A stretch of 22,500 bases of DNA from Prorocentrum cordatum (GCA_963575745.1 CAUYUJ010015497.1:264759-287258), one strand, 5' to 3'. Counted from the first letter of the stretch, positions 1 through 9,080 are shown. The notes: generated by a model from the sequence alone, not told the origin. Program-made: numbers and translations.

Positions 1-2815
1 GACCTTCGCAGGAGCTCCCCTATGCGGCCACGAAACGCTGTACGGGGGGGGGGACGCATGCGAGTTCCACCATTGGGACATTCGATGGAGCTCCCCATGA
101 GGGGCACGAAACGCTGTACTGGGCGGGGGGGACGCATGCGAGCTCCGCCACTGAGACCTCCGGTGGAGCTTGGGGCCACGAAGCGCTGTACAAGGCGGCG
201 GGAGCCATGCGAATTCCGCCACTGGGACCTTCGGTGGAGCTCCCCATGGGGCCACGACACGCTGTACTGGTAGGGGGGGACGCATGCGAGTTCCGCCACT
301 GGGACCTTCGGTGGAGCTCGGGGCCACGAAACGCTGCACTGCGTGGGCGGGACGAATGCGAGTTCCGCCACTGGGACCTTCGGTGGAGCCCCCGTATGGG
401 GCCACGAAGCGCTGTACTACGAGGGGGAGGCGCATGCGAGCTCGGCCACTGAGACCTTTGAAAAAAACTCCATATGTGCCCACGAAGCGCTGCACTGCGT
501 GGGCGGGTCGCATGCAAGCTCCGCCACTGCGACCTTCGGTGGAGCTCCCCATGGGGCCACAAAGCGCTGCACTGCGCGGAGGGGACGCATGCGAGCTCCG
601 CACTGCGGCCTTCGGTGGAGCTCCCTATGGGGCCACGAAGCGCTGTACTGCGTGGGGCAAACGCATGCGAGCTCCGCCACTGCGGCCTTCGGTGGACCTC
701 CCTATGGGTGGGGGACGCATGCGAGCTCCGCCACTGAGACCTTCGCTGGAACTCCCCACGAAACGGTGCACTGGGCGGGAGGGACGCATGCGAGCTCCGC
801 CACTGAGATCGTCGGTGGAGCTCCCCATGGGGCCACGAAACGTTGCACTGGGCGTGGTGAAGACGCATCCGGGCTCCGCCACTGAGACCTTCGGTGGAGC
901 TTCCTATGGGGCCACGTCACGAAACGCTGTACTGGGCGGGGGATACGCATGCGAGTTCCGCCACTGGGACCTTCGATGGAGCTTCCCATGGGGCCACGAA
1001 GCGCTGTACTGGGCGGGGGGGGCGCATGCGAGCTCCGCCACTGAGACCTTCGCTGGAGCTCCCCACGAAACGGTGCACTGGGCGGGAGGGACGCATGCGA
1101 GCTCCGCCACTGAGACCGTCGGTGGAGCTCCCCATGGGGCCACGACACGCTGTACTGGGCGTGGTGAAGACGCATGCGAGCTCCGCCACTGAGACCTTCG
1201 CTGGAGCTCCCCACGAAACGGTGCACTGGGCGGGAGGGACGCATGCGAGCTCCGCCACTGAGACCGTCGGTGGAGCTCCCCATGGGGCCACGAAACGTTG
1301 TACTGGGCGTGGTGAAGACGCATCCGAGCTCCGCCACTGGGACCTTCGGTGGAGCTTCCTATGGGGCCACGTCACGAAACGGTGCACTGGGCGGGAGGGA
1401 CGCATGCGAGCTCGGCCACTGAGACCGTCGGTGGAGCTCCCCATGGGGCCACGAAGCGTTGTACTGGGCGTGGTGAAGACGCATCCGAGCTCCGCCACTG
1501 GACCTTCGGTGGAGCTTCCTATGGGGCCACGTCACGAAACGCTGTACTGGGCGGGGGATACGCATGCGAGTTCCGCCACTGGGACCTTCGATGGAGCTTC
1601 CCATGGGGCCACGAAACGCTGTACTGGGTGGGGGGGGGCGCATGCGAGCTCCGCCACTGGGACCTTCCCTTCGGTGGAACTCCCCATGGGGCCACGAAGA
1701 GCTGTACTGGGCGGGGGAAACGCATGCGAGCTCCGCCACTGGGACCTTCGGTTGAGCTTCCTATGGGGCCACGTCACGAAACGCTGTACCAGGTGGGGGA
1801 AACGCATGCGAGTTCCGCCACTGGGACCTTCGGTGGAGCTTCCTATGGGGCCACGAAACGCTGTACTGGGCGGGGGGGGCGCATGCGAGCTCCGCCACTG
1901 GGACCTTCGGTGGAGCTTCCTATGGGGCCACGAAGCGCTGTACTGGGCGGGGGGGGGGGCGCATGCCAGCTCCGCCACTGGGACCTTCGGTGGAGCTTCC
2001 TATGGGGCCACGAAGCGCTGTACTGGGTGTGGGGAAGCATGCAAGTTCTGCCACTGTGCCCTTCGGTGGAGTTCCCTATGGGGCCACGACATGTACTGTG
2101 AGGGGGGGACGCATGCGAGCTCAGTCACTGGGACCTTCTGTGGATCTCCCTGTGCGGTCACGAAGCGGTGTATTGGGTGGAGGAGGACGCATACGAGCTC
2201 CACCGCTGCGACCTTCGCTGGAGCTCCCTATGGGACCACGAAGCGCTGTACCGGGTGGGGAAGGGGAGAGCGCATGCGAGCTCCGCCACTAAACCATCGC
2301 TGAAGCTCCCTATGGGACCACGAAACGCCACACTGCGCGGGGCAGACGCATGCGAGTTTCGCCACTGAGACCTTCGGTGGACCTCCCTATGGCGCCACGA
2401 AGCGCTGCACTGGTTGGGGGGGGACGCATGCGAGCTCCGCCGCTGGGACCTTCGGAGGAGCTCCCCATGCGGCCACGAAACGCTGCACTGGGCGGGGGGG
2501 ACGCATGCGAGCTCCGCCACTGAGACCTTCGCTGGAGCTCCCCACGAAACGGTGCACTGGGCGGGAGGGACGCATGCGAGCTCCGCCACTGAGACCGTCG
2601 GTGGAGCTCCCCATGGGGCCACGAAACGTTGTACTGGGCGTGGTGAAGACGCATGCGAGCTCCGCCACTGGGACCTTCGGTGGAGCTTCCTATGGGGCCA
2701 CGTCACGAAACGCTGTACTGGGCGGGGGGGACGCATGCGAGCTCCGCCACTGGGACCTTCGGTGGAGATTCCCATGGGGCCACGAAGCGCTGTACTGGGT
2801 GTGCCGGAACAGAGA
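1..2815. repeat. GC-rich minisatellite array A (unit about 65-90 bp)
   Basis: The first 2.8 kb is a tandem array, already in progress at the window edge. Each unit has a recognisable core: GCATGCGAGCTCCGCCACTG, then ACCTTCGGTGGAGCT, then CCATGGGGCCACGAA, then CGCTGTACTGGGCGGG and a variable G-run. Unit length varies because some copies lack the CCATGGGGC segment or gain CACGTCACGAAA. I estimate 35-38 copies. Long open frames on both strands (up to 469 codons at 894-2303) follow from the low stop content of the unit and are not taken as genes. Related units recur at 6890-7185 and 14470-15300. Confidence 0.95.
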
Positions 2816-2986
2816 CATGCGGATGGCAGAGGCCGGGCGGGAGGAAGGGGGCAGCGGGAGGAGGAGGAGAAGAATTTGGAGGAAGAGGGGGAGGAAGAGG
2901 CGGGGGAGGAGGAAGAGGAGGAACGTAAGGAGAGCGGGGAAGAAGGGGGCAGCGGGAGGAAGGGGGCAGCGGGAGGAGGAGGAAGG
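2816..2986. repeat. GGA-rich polypurine tract after array A
   Basis: Directly after the last satellite unit the plus strand becomes almost pure purine (GGAGGAAGGGGGCAGCGGGA and variants, repeated imperfectly). The same order, satellite array then purine tract, is seen at 7185-7345 and 15300-15510. Open frames across it encode only low-complexity Glu/Gly or Arg/Lys runs. Confidence 0.85.
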
Positions 2987-3048
2987 AGACGCGGGGCGCT
3001 GTCTTTGCAAGACGGAGGCCCAGCACCACAGGATGGTTGGGAAAACAC
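2987..3048 (+). repeat. Shared post-purine module, copy 1
   Basis: A module of about 60 bp begins GACGCGGGGCGCTGTCT and ends CAGGATGGTTGGGAAA. Similar modules lie at 14341-14394 and 15511-15570, each directly after a purine tract. From 3049 to 3575 I see no convincing gene, only unique GC-rich sequence. Confidence 0.7.
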
Positions 3049-3577
3049 GCTGCGGACGGTTTTTGGCCGTTTCTGGCCTCTGGGGGCCCACGCTGTGCCC
3101 CAGGACTGTCAAACACCGGCTCGGGATGAAAAACCCTTGGGTCGGGACTTCCCACGGACCCCGTGTTGAAGACGTGAAGACGTCGGATGTCTGGGATAGG
3201 GGGGACTGGCAGCGGGGGGGGAGCACTGGCTCGGAATCAACGCTTCATCACCGACATATCGGCGGTAGGCCCCCGATAACGAAGCCGCGCGCGTTCTTAG
3301 GCGGGGTGGGGCTATCGGGCGCCCACAGGCGAGTAATGGGAGACATGGGGGTCGACGCCTTCCCCCCGCGAGCCAATCGCAGCGGGGACGTCTGATCCAG
3401 GGCGCCAGCTCCCCCCAATTCTATTGGGATCCGCCCCGCTGGATGGGCATGCCCGTGAGCCTCGCTGAGGCCTCGCGAATGGGATCGGTCCCTCCTCCCC
3501 CTGTGGTCGTGTCCCTGTGGGCGTGGCGTGGTGGAGGGTGCCGGTGCCCCACCCCTCCCCCCGTGGGTGCGGGGTGG

Positions 3578-3578
3578 T

Positions 3579-3642
<64 letters not shown>

Positions 3643-3699
3643 TGGCGTCGGCGTCGGCGTCGTCGTCGTCGTCGTCGTCGTCGGCGTCGGCGTCGTCGT

Positions 3700-3740
<41 letters not shown>

Positions 3741-3773
3741 TCGTCGTCGGCGTCGTCTTCCGTCGGCGTCGGC
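3578..3773. repeat. GTC/GGC compound microsatellite
   Basis: About 196 bp of GTC triplets interspersed with GGC GTC blocks. It translates as Asp/Ala, Arg, Ser or Val runs depending on frame. The minus-strand acidic version sits in an ORF at 3248-3865 that I do not accept as a gene. Confidence 0.95.
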
Positions 3774-3867
3774 TTCCATCTCGGGGCGGGGGGCCTGTGG
3801 AGCCCTTGGACCCATCCTATCTGGGGGCGGCGGGGGCTGTGAAACCTCGACCTAGGACCATACATCT

Positions 3868-4015
3868 ATAGCCATCGCCTGGGGAACCGACGTCCTGGAA
3901 CCCCAGCGGGCGATGGATGTGGATATGGATATATTTAGGCCCCAGGGGGCACGAGCACATCCATATCCACTACCTGCCAAGGTCCCCGACGATCGATGCC
4001 CCAGGCGATGGTTAT
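3868..4015. mobile_element. Near-palindromic MITE-like element, copy 1
   Basis: This 148-bp element has terminal inverted repeats: ATAGCCATCGCCTGGGG at 3868-3884 matches the reverse complement of 3999-4015 at 16 of 17 positions. An internal perfect 12-bp inverted pair, GTGGATATGGAT (3919-3930) and its complement (3959-3970), makes most of the element foldable. It has no coding capacity and is probably non-autonomous. It lies just downstream, on the minus strand, of the predicted exon ending at 4048, so it would be intronic if the gene continues. A diverged copy is at 17953-18216. Confidence 0.7.
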
Positions 4016-4047
4016 GGGCAAATCCACGCCTCGGGAGACAGTCCTGC

Positions 4048-4281
4048 CTGTCGTTGCCCCCGCTCCTGGATGGGCTCCAGGACCGAGTCCAGGGGCCCTC
4101 TGCAGACCCTTAGGCCGGAGAGCACCAGCCTCACGGGCACGTCCGCGGCGTACTTCTCGAGGCCCCCGAACTCGAGCCACGTCCTCCTGGCAAGCACGCG
4201 CACCCCCTGGCTCGGGGGAAGGTCGAACGCCATCCGCCGCAGGCGCACGCGCGAACTGGAGGCGCGGCTCACGGCGGCAGC
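4048..4281 (-). CDS. Predicted exon: C-terminal part of second PAS-like region
   Basis: This is a 234-nt (78-codon) minus-strand exon. The predicted acceptor is a pyrimidine stretch ending CTCTCCGAAG before GCTGCC. The predicted donor is a GC dinucleotide after CGACAG. The product includes MAFDLPPSQG, ARRTWLEFGGLEKYAADVPV and GPLDSVLEP, and reads like soluble coding sequence, unlike the other frames. Its phase fits the preceding exon (4431-4506) exactly. I infer it is the distal part of a PAS-like sensory domain in a dinoflagellate membrane-PAS protein. The next exon was not identified; the MITE-like element at 3868-4015 follows. Function beyond probable sensing or regulation is unknown. Confidence 0.5.
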
Positions 4282-4430
4282 CTTCGGAGAGCAAAACGAA
4301 AACCAACGCCACGCCGGTCGCACGACCCTGGCGGCGCGTTGCTGCTTTGAGGATCAACCGGGCGTTCGAGCCAGCAGCGACGGAATGACACGCGGAGCTT
4401 GAGAGTCGACCTTGGAATCCCCCCCGGAGC

Positions 4431-4506
4431 CTGCACCTCGTCGTAGACCCAGCTGTCGAAGTGGCCCGCGGACCTCGCGGGGACCAGCTCAAGCATGCCG
4501 ACGCAA
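4431..4506 (-). CDS. Predicted exon: middle of second PAS-like region
   Basis: This is a 76-nt minus-strand exon encoding, after a one-base carry-over, CVGMLELVPARSAG and then HFDSWVYDEVQ. Its acceptor is the end of an inverted-repeat element (TTCTTTCCGGACAG). Its donor is a GC dinucleotide after GTGCAG. The intron to the next exon is 149 nt (4282-4430), with AG followed by GCT at both junctions. The segment LELVPARSAGHFDSWV resembles the F-helix region that follows the first strands of PAS domains. Phase is compatible on both sides. The assignment is by pattern only. Confidence 0.5.
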
Positions 4507-4720
4507 CTGTCCGGAAAGAAGACCCAACGAAATAAACATCAACTTTTGACGCTCTGCGCGGACTTCTTGGACCTGCGCTGGACCCCCCCCCCCTGGCGCG
4601 CGGAGCGCGCCGGGGGCGGCGCCGGAGGCGCCGCTAGGGGGGGGGGAAACCCAGGCGCGGATCCAAGGAACCCGCGCGGAGCGCCAAAAGTTTATGTTTC
4701 TAGGGCGCTTTTTTCCCTCC
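4507..4720. mobile_element. Introner-like inverted-repeat element 1, forming a whole intron
   Basis: The element has inverted ends. The left end GGAAAGAAGACCCAAC, then AAATAAACATC and TTTTGACGCTCTGCGCGG, mirrors the right end CGCGCGGAGCGCCAAAAG, TTTATGTTTC and the CGCTTTTTTCCC side. The middle is a GC-rich core (GGCGGCGCCGGAGGCGCC). Related elements are at 6009-6187 and 17021-17407. It fills the gap between two exons of the minus-strand gene, and its end supplies the pyrimidine tract and AG acceptor. The donor side reads GG rather than GT, GC or GA, so the exact 5' cut is uncertain. Confidence 0.65.
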
Positions 4721-4773
4721 CCGGCGTCCAGCAGCCCCGCGCAGCCGAAGGCTTCAGAGCAGCCGACCACGTC
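4721..4773 (-). CDS. Predicted short exon of second PAS-like region
   Basis: A 53-nt minus-strand exon encodes DVVGCSEAFGCAGLLDA plus two bases. It starts after GTAGTCAG, and the bases after the junction (GACGT) also occur at the donor side of the intron (CTG then GACGTC), giving a short direct repeat across the intron. Joined to the exon at 5137-5298 it gives TPTLDVVGCSEAFGCAG, a plausible first-strand segment of a PAS domain. It is followed by an introner-like element. Phase matches the next exon. The exon is short, so the call depends on its context. Confidence 0.45.
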
Positions 4774-4971
4774 CTGACTACCTACCAGACCACCCCAACC
4801 CAACCCGAAGATCCGAATTTCGGGTCGGGGGGAATGTATACGGCTTGAATTCGGCTTCCATACGTGTTTGTTCAATGTTTCCCAACCGCCCCCCCACTGG
4901 AAATGGAGGGAAAAATGGGGCCCTCGGGTTGTGTTGGAGCGGTTTGGAGGGAGTTTCATCTTGAAGGGAGT

Positions 4972-5106
4972 GGGGGAGGAGGAGGAGGAGGAGGAGGAGG
5001 AGGAGGAGGAGGAGGAGGAGGAGGAGGAGGAGGAGGAGGGGCAGGAGGAGCAGGAGGAGCAGTAGAAAGGAGGAGGAGGAGGAGGAGGAGGAGGAGGAGG
5101 AGGAGG
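4972..5106. repeat. GGA microsatellite
   Basis: A nearly pure GGA run with a GGAGCA interruption near 5041-5062 and AGTAGAAA near 5061-5068. It lies in the predicted 363-nt intron 4774-5136 of the minus-strand gene, where the transcript strand carries TCC repeats. It faces a CCT tract at 5336-5460. Confidence 0.95.
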
Positions 5107-5136
5107 GCAAACTGTGGCTCGGTGGGTGGTGACGTC

Positions 5137-5298
5137 CAGCGTGGGGGTGCCCGCGTCGAACACGATCTCGCAGGGCGCGCCGCTGCGCGCCCGGGAGGCC
5201 CGGGCCCGCTCGGCGGCGCCCGGCGCCGCCCCCTCGGGGAGGCGCGGGGCGCCCTCGGCGGCCGAGGCCGGGGGCCCGGAGAGCCCGCCCGCGACCTC
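5137..5298 (-). CDS. Predicted exon: linker and start of second PAS-like region
   Basis: This is a 162-nt (54-codon) minus-strand exon. The acceptor is CACGTCTCCCCTCCCAG before GAGGTCGCG. The product begins EVAGGLSGPPASAAEG, an Ala/Pro/Glu-rich linker, and ends CEIVFDAGTPTL, typical of a beta-strand entry to a PAS domain. The inferred donor is GA (ACGCTG then GACGTC); GA donors are rare outside dinoflagellates. The start of this exon is nearly repeated at 5993. It could follow directly on the exon ending at 15754, since both are in phase 0. Confidence 0.5.
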
Positions 5299-5335
5299 CT
5301 GGGAGGGGAGACGTGTGCAGTCACCGGCCTGACCC

Positions 5336-5465
5336 ATCCTCCTCCTCCTCCTCCTCCTCCTCCTCCTCCTCCTCCTCCTCCTCCTCCTCCTCCTCCTTCC
5401 TCCTCCTCCTCCTCCTCCTCCTCCTCCTACTCCTACTCCTACTCCTACTCCTCCTCCTCCTACTC
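5336..5465. repeat. CCT/TCC microsatellite
   Basis: Pure CTC/TCC triplets with a TACTCC-rich segment near the right end. It is the reverse-complement type of the GGA run at 4972-5106, so the two form a pyrimidine/purine inverted pair around the exon at 5137-5298. Confidence 0.95.
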
Positions 5466-5880
5466 GGCCTGACCCAGGGAGCGATGAATCAGGAATCGAA
5501 GCCCACTCTTCCCGAGGGATCACGCGTGAGGAGCGACGAATGCAGTCGGACTTGATCGGAGAGGGCGCGCGAGGGGACACGGGACCCTTCCGGGGGCCAC
5601 GCTGCCACAGCGGTGCAGGAGGCACGGGTCGCAAGACACAAGACACGAGGGTACCCTTGATCTGGCAGGGTCGACCTGCTAGTCTGGGCCACCTGCAATG
5701 CATGACGCACGAGGAACGAGAAATGACGCATGCAAGCCCAAGGAACGACCGAGCCCCTTTGGAAACGTAGGCACTCCTTACGCAAGCCGCTCACTGCACC
5801 CTCAGAGCCGGGCGCTGCCGCCTCTTCACGCCGGGCGCTGTCGCCCAAGCTCGGGCCTTGGGGGGGGGGCCCTCACGGAT
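5466..5880. other. Unassigned unique sequence
   Basis: No convincing gene, RNA or repeat was found here. Open frames on both strands are short and lack recognisable motifs. Confidence 0.5.
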
Positions 5881-5993
5881 GGATGCGGCTCGACATAAGG
5901 CGCAGAGAGGTTGGGCCCGGGTCTCCGGTCGTGGTGTTCTGCGACGCTGCATCTCTTGCAACGTCGGATCTGGGAGAGCCCGCACGCGACCTC
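5881..5993 (-). pseudogene. Possible duplicate of the 5298 exon start
   Basis: The minus strand reads GTCTCCCCGCAAG then GAGGTCGCGTGCGGGCTC, close to the acceptor and exon start at 5298 (CCTCCCAG then GAGGTCGCGGGCGGGCTC). The downstream product (EVACGLSQIRRCKRCSV and onward) diverges quickly. It may be a duplicated or alternative exon, or only a duplicated splice junction. The introner-like element at 6009-6187 lies directly upstream on the minus strand. The right limit is arbitrary. Confidence 0.35.
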
Positions 5994-6008
5994 CTTGCGG
6001 GGAGACGC

Positions 6009-6187
6009 AGAGAGAAAACGCCGCGAGCAAAAACTCTTGGCGCTCCGCGCGGATTTCCTGGATCTGCGCCGGACCCCCCTCCCTGGCGCGCGGAGCGCCC
6101 TCCAGCGCCGCCGGGGGGGCCCAGCGCAGATCCCAGAGATCCGCGCGAAGCGCCAAAAGTTTATGCTTATGGCGTTTGTCTTCTTCG
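6009..6187. mobile_element. Introner-like inverted-repeat element 2
   Basis: Same family as 4507-4720 and 17021-17407. The left end has GAGAAAACGCC and CTTGGCGCTCCGCGCGG. The right end has CCGCGCGAAGCGCCAAAAG, TTATGCTTATGGCG and TTTGTCTTC. The core is GCGCGGATTTCCTGGATCTG and mirrored sequence. On the minus strand it ends about 15 bp before an acceptor-like CCCGCAAG at 5994-6000. Confidence 0.65.
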
Positions 6188-6189
6188 AA

Positions 6190-6350
6190 TAAGTGAAGGG
6201 GCCCAGGAACACACAAACAAATACACATGCGTCCCAGGATCCCCCGCATGTTCCTATATTTTCTGGGTTGTCGTCCCTCCTCCCCCCACCACACTTCCCA
6301 TATGTTGCTAGGATTTCTCGGGAATCGACGATTAACTGTGTCTGCGTTTT
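6190..6350. repeat. Dispersed ~160-bp repeat, copy 1
   Basis: Matches 22313-22470 in order: GTGAAGGGGCCC, then ACACACAAA-AAATACACA, TTCCTATATT, TCTGGG, CCCCCAC, CACTTCCCATAT, then TCGACGATTAA and TGTGTCTG. No coding capacity. It abuts introner-like element 2. From 6351 to 6885 I see no gene or repeat that I can name. Confidence 0.8.
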
Positions 6351-6889
6351 TCCCAAGGACGTCTTCGCCAGCGCAATGACCCTGCCTGGCCGCCGACGCA
6401 AAAACTCGTTCCCAGGACTCGGGCTCCTCGGACTCGGGTTGGCCTGACGGGGGCCACCATAGAAATGACGGGACCCCGTCTGAAACTTGGCGCGAACTCC
6501 CGCTGCAAACATCATTCGGCGGTGGACAAACCTCCCTTTAGTAGACCTCCCCTTAGTGAAAACGGCCTGGGACCGAAACCGACGGACTTGGACCCGCAAA
6601 AATGACGGCCGCGACACCCTCTCGCGAACCGAAAACGGCCAATTCCTTAATCGACGGGTCAGGGTAGGAGGTCTGTCCACCTCCGAATCATCCCGCGAAC
6701 AAAAAAAGGGACCGTAAAGCAGTCCACAGGGCGCGCTCGTCCAACAAAAGGCGCCGCCACGCCCGAGCTCCGTCCTACTACTCGAGCCTTGTGCCAGGTC
6801 GGGCATGATCTCCTACAGGCGGATTTGGGACGAAAACTTACAAAATCAGCCCGGCGCAGGACCCAACCAAACTTAAAACATGAACCACT

Positions 6890-7185
6890 TGTGAATACCG
6901 TCGTTGTTAGTATCGCCTTCGGTGGATCTCCGTATGGGGCCACGAAGCGCGTGAAAAGTGCCGAAATGGGGCGGGGCCGCCATGCGGGCGCTGCTAGTGG
7001 GGCGCTGCTACTGGGGCCTGATGCGGGCGCTGCCATTGGGGCGCGGCTACTGGGGCCACAAAACGTGTGAGGTATGTGCCGGAATGGGGCGGGAACGCCA
7101 TGCGGGCGCTGCCACTGGGGCCTTCGGTGAAGTTCCCTATGGGGCCACGAAGCGTGCGAGGGGCGTGCGGCGATCATGGCGTTGA
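6890..7185. repeat. Satellite array B (related to arrays A and C)
   Basis: It begins AATACCGTCGTTGTTAGTAT and then GCCTTCGGTGGATCTCC, almost identical to the start of array C at 14470. Three to four units follow with GGGGCCACGAAGCG, GCCATGCGGGCGCTGC and ACTGGGGCC elements. Shared motifs tie it to array A. Confidence 0.85.
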
Positions 7186-7345
7186 TAATAATAACGATGC
7201 GCAGAAACGAAGCAGGGATGCGAGGACGGAGGATGAGGATAAAGAGGAAGAGTAAGAGGAAGAGGTGGTGGAGAAAGAGGAGGAGGAGGAAACGGAGGAG
7301 GGGGAGCTGCGACTATGGCGATGCAGGTGAGATAAAGGAGGGGGC
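7186..7345. repeat. Purine-rich tract after array B
   Basis: Imperfect GAGGA/GAAGAG purine-rich sequence, preceded by ATAATAATAACGATG. Its position directly after a satellite array mirrors the loci at 2816 and 15300. Minus-strand ORFs here are low-complexity Ser/Pro runs. Confidence 0.75.
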
Positions 7346-7363
7346 CAGCAAAAGGACAAATAC

Positions 7364-8020
7364 CTAGGAAAAAAATGGGCATAACATGGCGGCGCGCGGG
7401 GCTTGGCTACATTCGGCGTGGCAAGCAGGCGCGCTACGCAAAACAACGTGAAAACAACTGCGTGGGAAAAAAAACAGCAGGGCAGGAAATGGACACGGAG
7501 CGGCCGCGCACTGGGCGGGAAGAGGAGGAAAAAATGGCGGCGCACGGGACTCGGCCACATTCGGCGCGGCAAACAAGCACGCTGCGCAAAACAATCTGGA
7601 ATCATCGCCGTCGTCTGGAACGCTCATGGCTTGGAAAACCAGGCGGGTCGCGGCCGTCGTCGAGTCCATGGACTTGTACGAGTGCGTCATCACCTTCCTG
7701 CGCTTCTCCCTATGGAAGCGAGGCACTGGCGTTGGCGCAGCAGTCGGAGCTGGCCCTGGCGCGGCATCACCCCCTGCGGAAGACCGAGCAACTGCGTGTC
7801 CGTCGGCGGCATCGGCATCCCCGCTGGCAGGCGCCCCAACACCAGGTACCGCAGCCTCGGCAGCATCAGGATAATCGTGCGACTCAACCACGATGGGCAA
7901 CATCGTGTCGCCGAACATGGGCGAGTTCGAAGTTTCCGCAGGCGCAGGGGCATTGACCTGAAGCTGGGTCGCGACGTCGTCTTGCCACAAAACAGGGAGG
8001 CTGTCTGGCTGCGTCGACAT
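7364..8020 (-). CDS. Hypothetical protein in a possible retrogene
   Basis: From the ATG at 8020 a 218-codon minus-strand frame runs to 7364. The first half looks like real protein: MSTQPDSLPVLWQDDVATQL, an Ala/Gly/Pro-rich middle, then FHREKRRKVMTHSYKSMDS. From about 7600 it runs into a direct repeat, so the true 3' limit may be earlier, perhaps at a splice donor near 7645. I recognise no domain. A spliced-leader relict lies 77 bases upstream of the ATG, and a nine-T pyrimidine tract followed by GGTCTGCTGAG lies between them, which could be a trans-splice acceptor. The frame stays open upstream to 8272, but that part reads as non-coding. Confidence 0.35.
   Translation of the reverse strand: MSTQPDSLPVLWQDDVATQLQVNAPAPAETSNSPMFGDTMLPIVVESHDYPDAAEAAVPGVGAPASGDADAADGHAVARSSAGGDAAPGPAPTAAPTPVPRFHREKRRKVMTHSYKSMDSTTAATRLVFQAMSVPDDGDDSRLFCAACLFAAPNVAESRAPPFFPPLPAQCAAAPCPFPALLFFFPRSCFHVVLRSAPACHAECSQAPRAAMLCPFFS
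7386..7600. repeat. Two-copy direct repeat, spacing 148 bp
   Basis: A segment of about 67 bp starting ATGGCGGCGC, containing ACATTCGGCG and ending ACGCAAAACAA or GCGCAAAACAA, occurs at 7386-7455 and again at 7534-7600. The minus-strand ORF of 7364-8020 runs through both, which weakens the case that its C-terminal third is coding. Confidence 0.8.
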
Positions 8021-8096
8021 CGGCGCAAACTCTGGCACGCGCTCAGCAGACCAAAAAAAAATGCAAGATAGCGAAATGCGAAGAGCCGTAATCAAG

Positions 8097-8118
8097 GTTG
8101 AGCCAAAATTGTTACGGA
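8097..8118 (-). other. Relict dinoflagellate spliced leader
   Basis: Read on the minus strand, this 22-mer matches the dinoflagellate spliced-leader consensus at 19 of 22 positions. It starts TCCGTA, contains the perfect core ATTTTGGCTCAA and differs at positions 7, 9 and 22. The consensus is from memory. It is not followed by a splice donor typical of an SL RNA gene (next bases CTTGATT), so a genomic relic of a trans-spliced mRNA fits better than an SL gene. Confidence 0.65.
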
Positions 8119-8272
8119 CACCCAGATGAAGCGTAGTTGGTTGGCAACGAACTGAGGAATTGGGCCGCAGGGTGGCACGAAGAGATTCCATAAGATTGCT
8201 GACAGGGCCCGTAAACCATGAACCCCACACCGCGACAAATAATGCAACTGTGGCAGCGAAAACTGGCGACAC

Positions 8273-9080
8273 ACGTCACAAGTAAGAAGGCCCGAGCGAG
8301 CAGGACAAATAGACACCGAATCACGCATATGAGCCAACGGAACTGACAAACATTAATCGCAAAATCCTCGGCCCTCACGGGCGCAAGCGGCGCGCGGTTC
8401 AAGGCTGCCCCTGCCATGCCAACCTTGCCGCCGCTCCTGAATGCGTTTCCTAATTAAAAAGCGTTGTTGGGCACTCAAGGAGTGAATCCAAAGTTTGGCT
8501 TTATCCCCCCGGACTTGGCGGGCGGGGGGGTGGCAAATCTTTCTGCTGAGCCCCGCCGAGCCCCCGCTGCAAAGCTCAAATATCTTCGGGGACGTAGCAC
8601 CAGGACTCAAAATTGCAAGTGGCATAAGAGCGCATTCTCGGGGCCGCTTGAATTAAAATGAGGGCGTGCGGTTGCAGACGAAAAGCCAAGCCACACAATA
8701 AAATGCGAAACGAACGATGCCGCAAACCTCGGCGCTGAACGGCGCAAGCAAAGCAAAACCAAGGGAAACGCGCGCGCAACGCGCGACGTAAACGCGCGAA
8801 CCAGACGAGCCTGGAACAGGCAGCACGGAACACTTGGCAACTCCTCTGCGCGAGCGTTTCGCAATATACAACACGCCAGCAAAACCGCTCCGATGTTCCG
8901 AAGGCAACGAGAAGTAAAAGCGCAGAGCTACATCAGAGGCTAAATCACTCTGGAACAAAATTCCGCCGCCCTGGGTAAACTTGGAAACCAACGCTGGCTT
9001 CGCGACGAAAGCCGATTCTTCGCCCATAAGATCGCTACGACGACGCGCGAAAGCGAAACTTTGACATCGACGCGCGTTTA
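8273..9080. other. Mostly unassigned; weak minus-strand ORF at 8353-8625
   Basis: A 90-codon minus-strand frame at 8353-8625 contains GDKAKLWIHSLSAQQRFLIR and lies behind an acceptor-like TTGAGCTTTGCAG. It has no recognised domain. Nothing else is supported here. Confidence 0.3.

Noticed and set aside
894-2303. 469-codon plus-strand ORF and many overlapping ORFs in satellite array A
   Set aside because: All six frames are long and open because the repeat unit lacks stops. The translations are repeat echoes with no domain.
1-2815. CRISPR array
   Set aside because: Units are contiguous and homogenised, without unique spacers, in an evidently eukaryotic context.
3248-3865. Minus-strand ORF with a long Asp/Ala acidic run
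   Set aside because: The acidic run is the GTC/GGC microsatellite read in one frame. The flanks lack any recognised feature.
4489-5703. 404-codon minus-strand ORF read as a single protein
   Set aside because: It passes through microsatellites and an introner-like element. The short exons within it give a better, phase-consistent model.
8097-8118. Functional spliced-leader RNA gene
   Set aside because: Three mismatches to the consensus, including the last base, and no evident donor or Sm-like site follow. A relict fits better.
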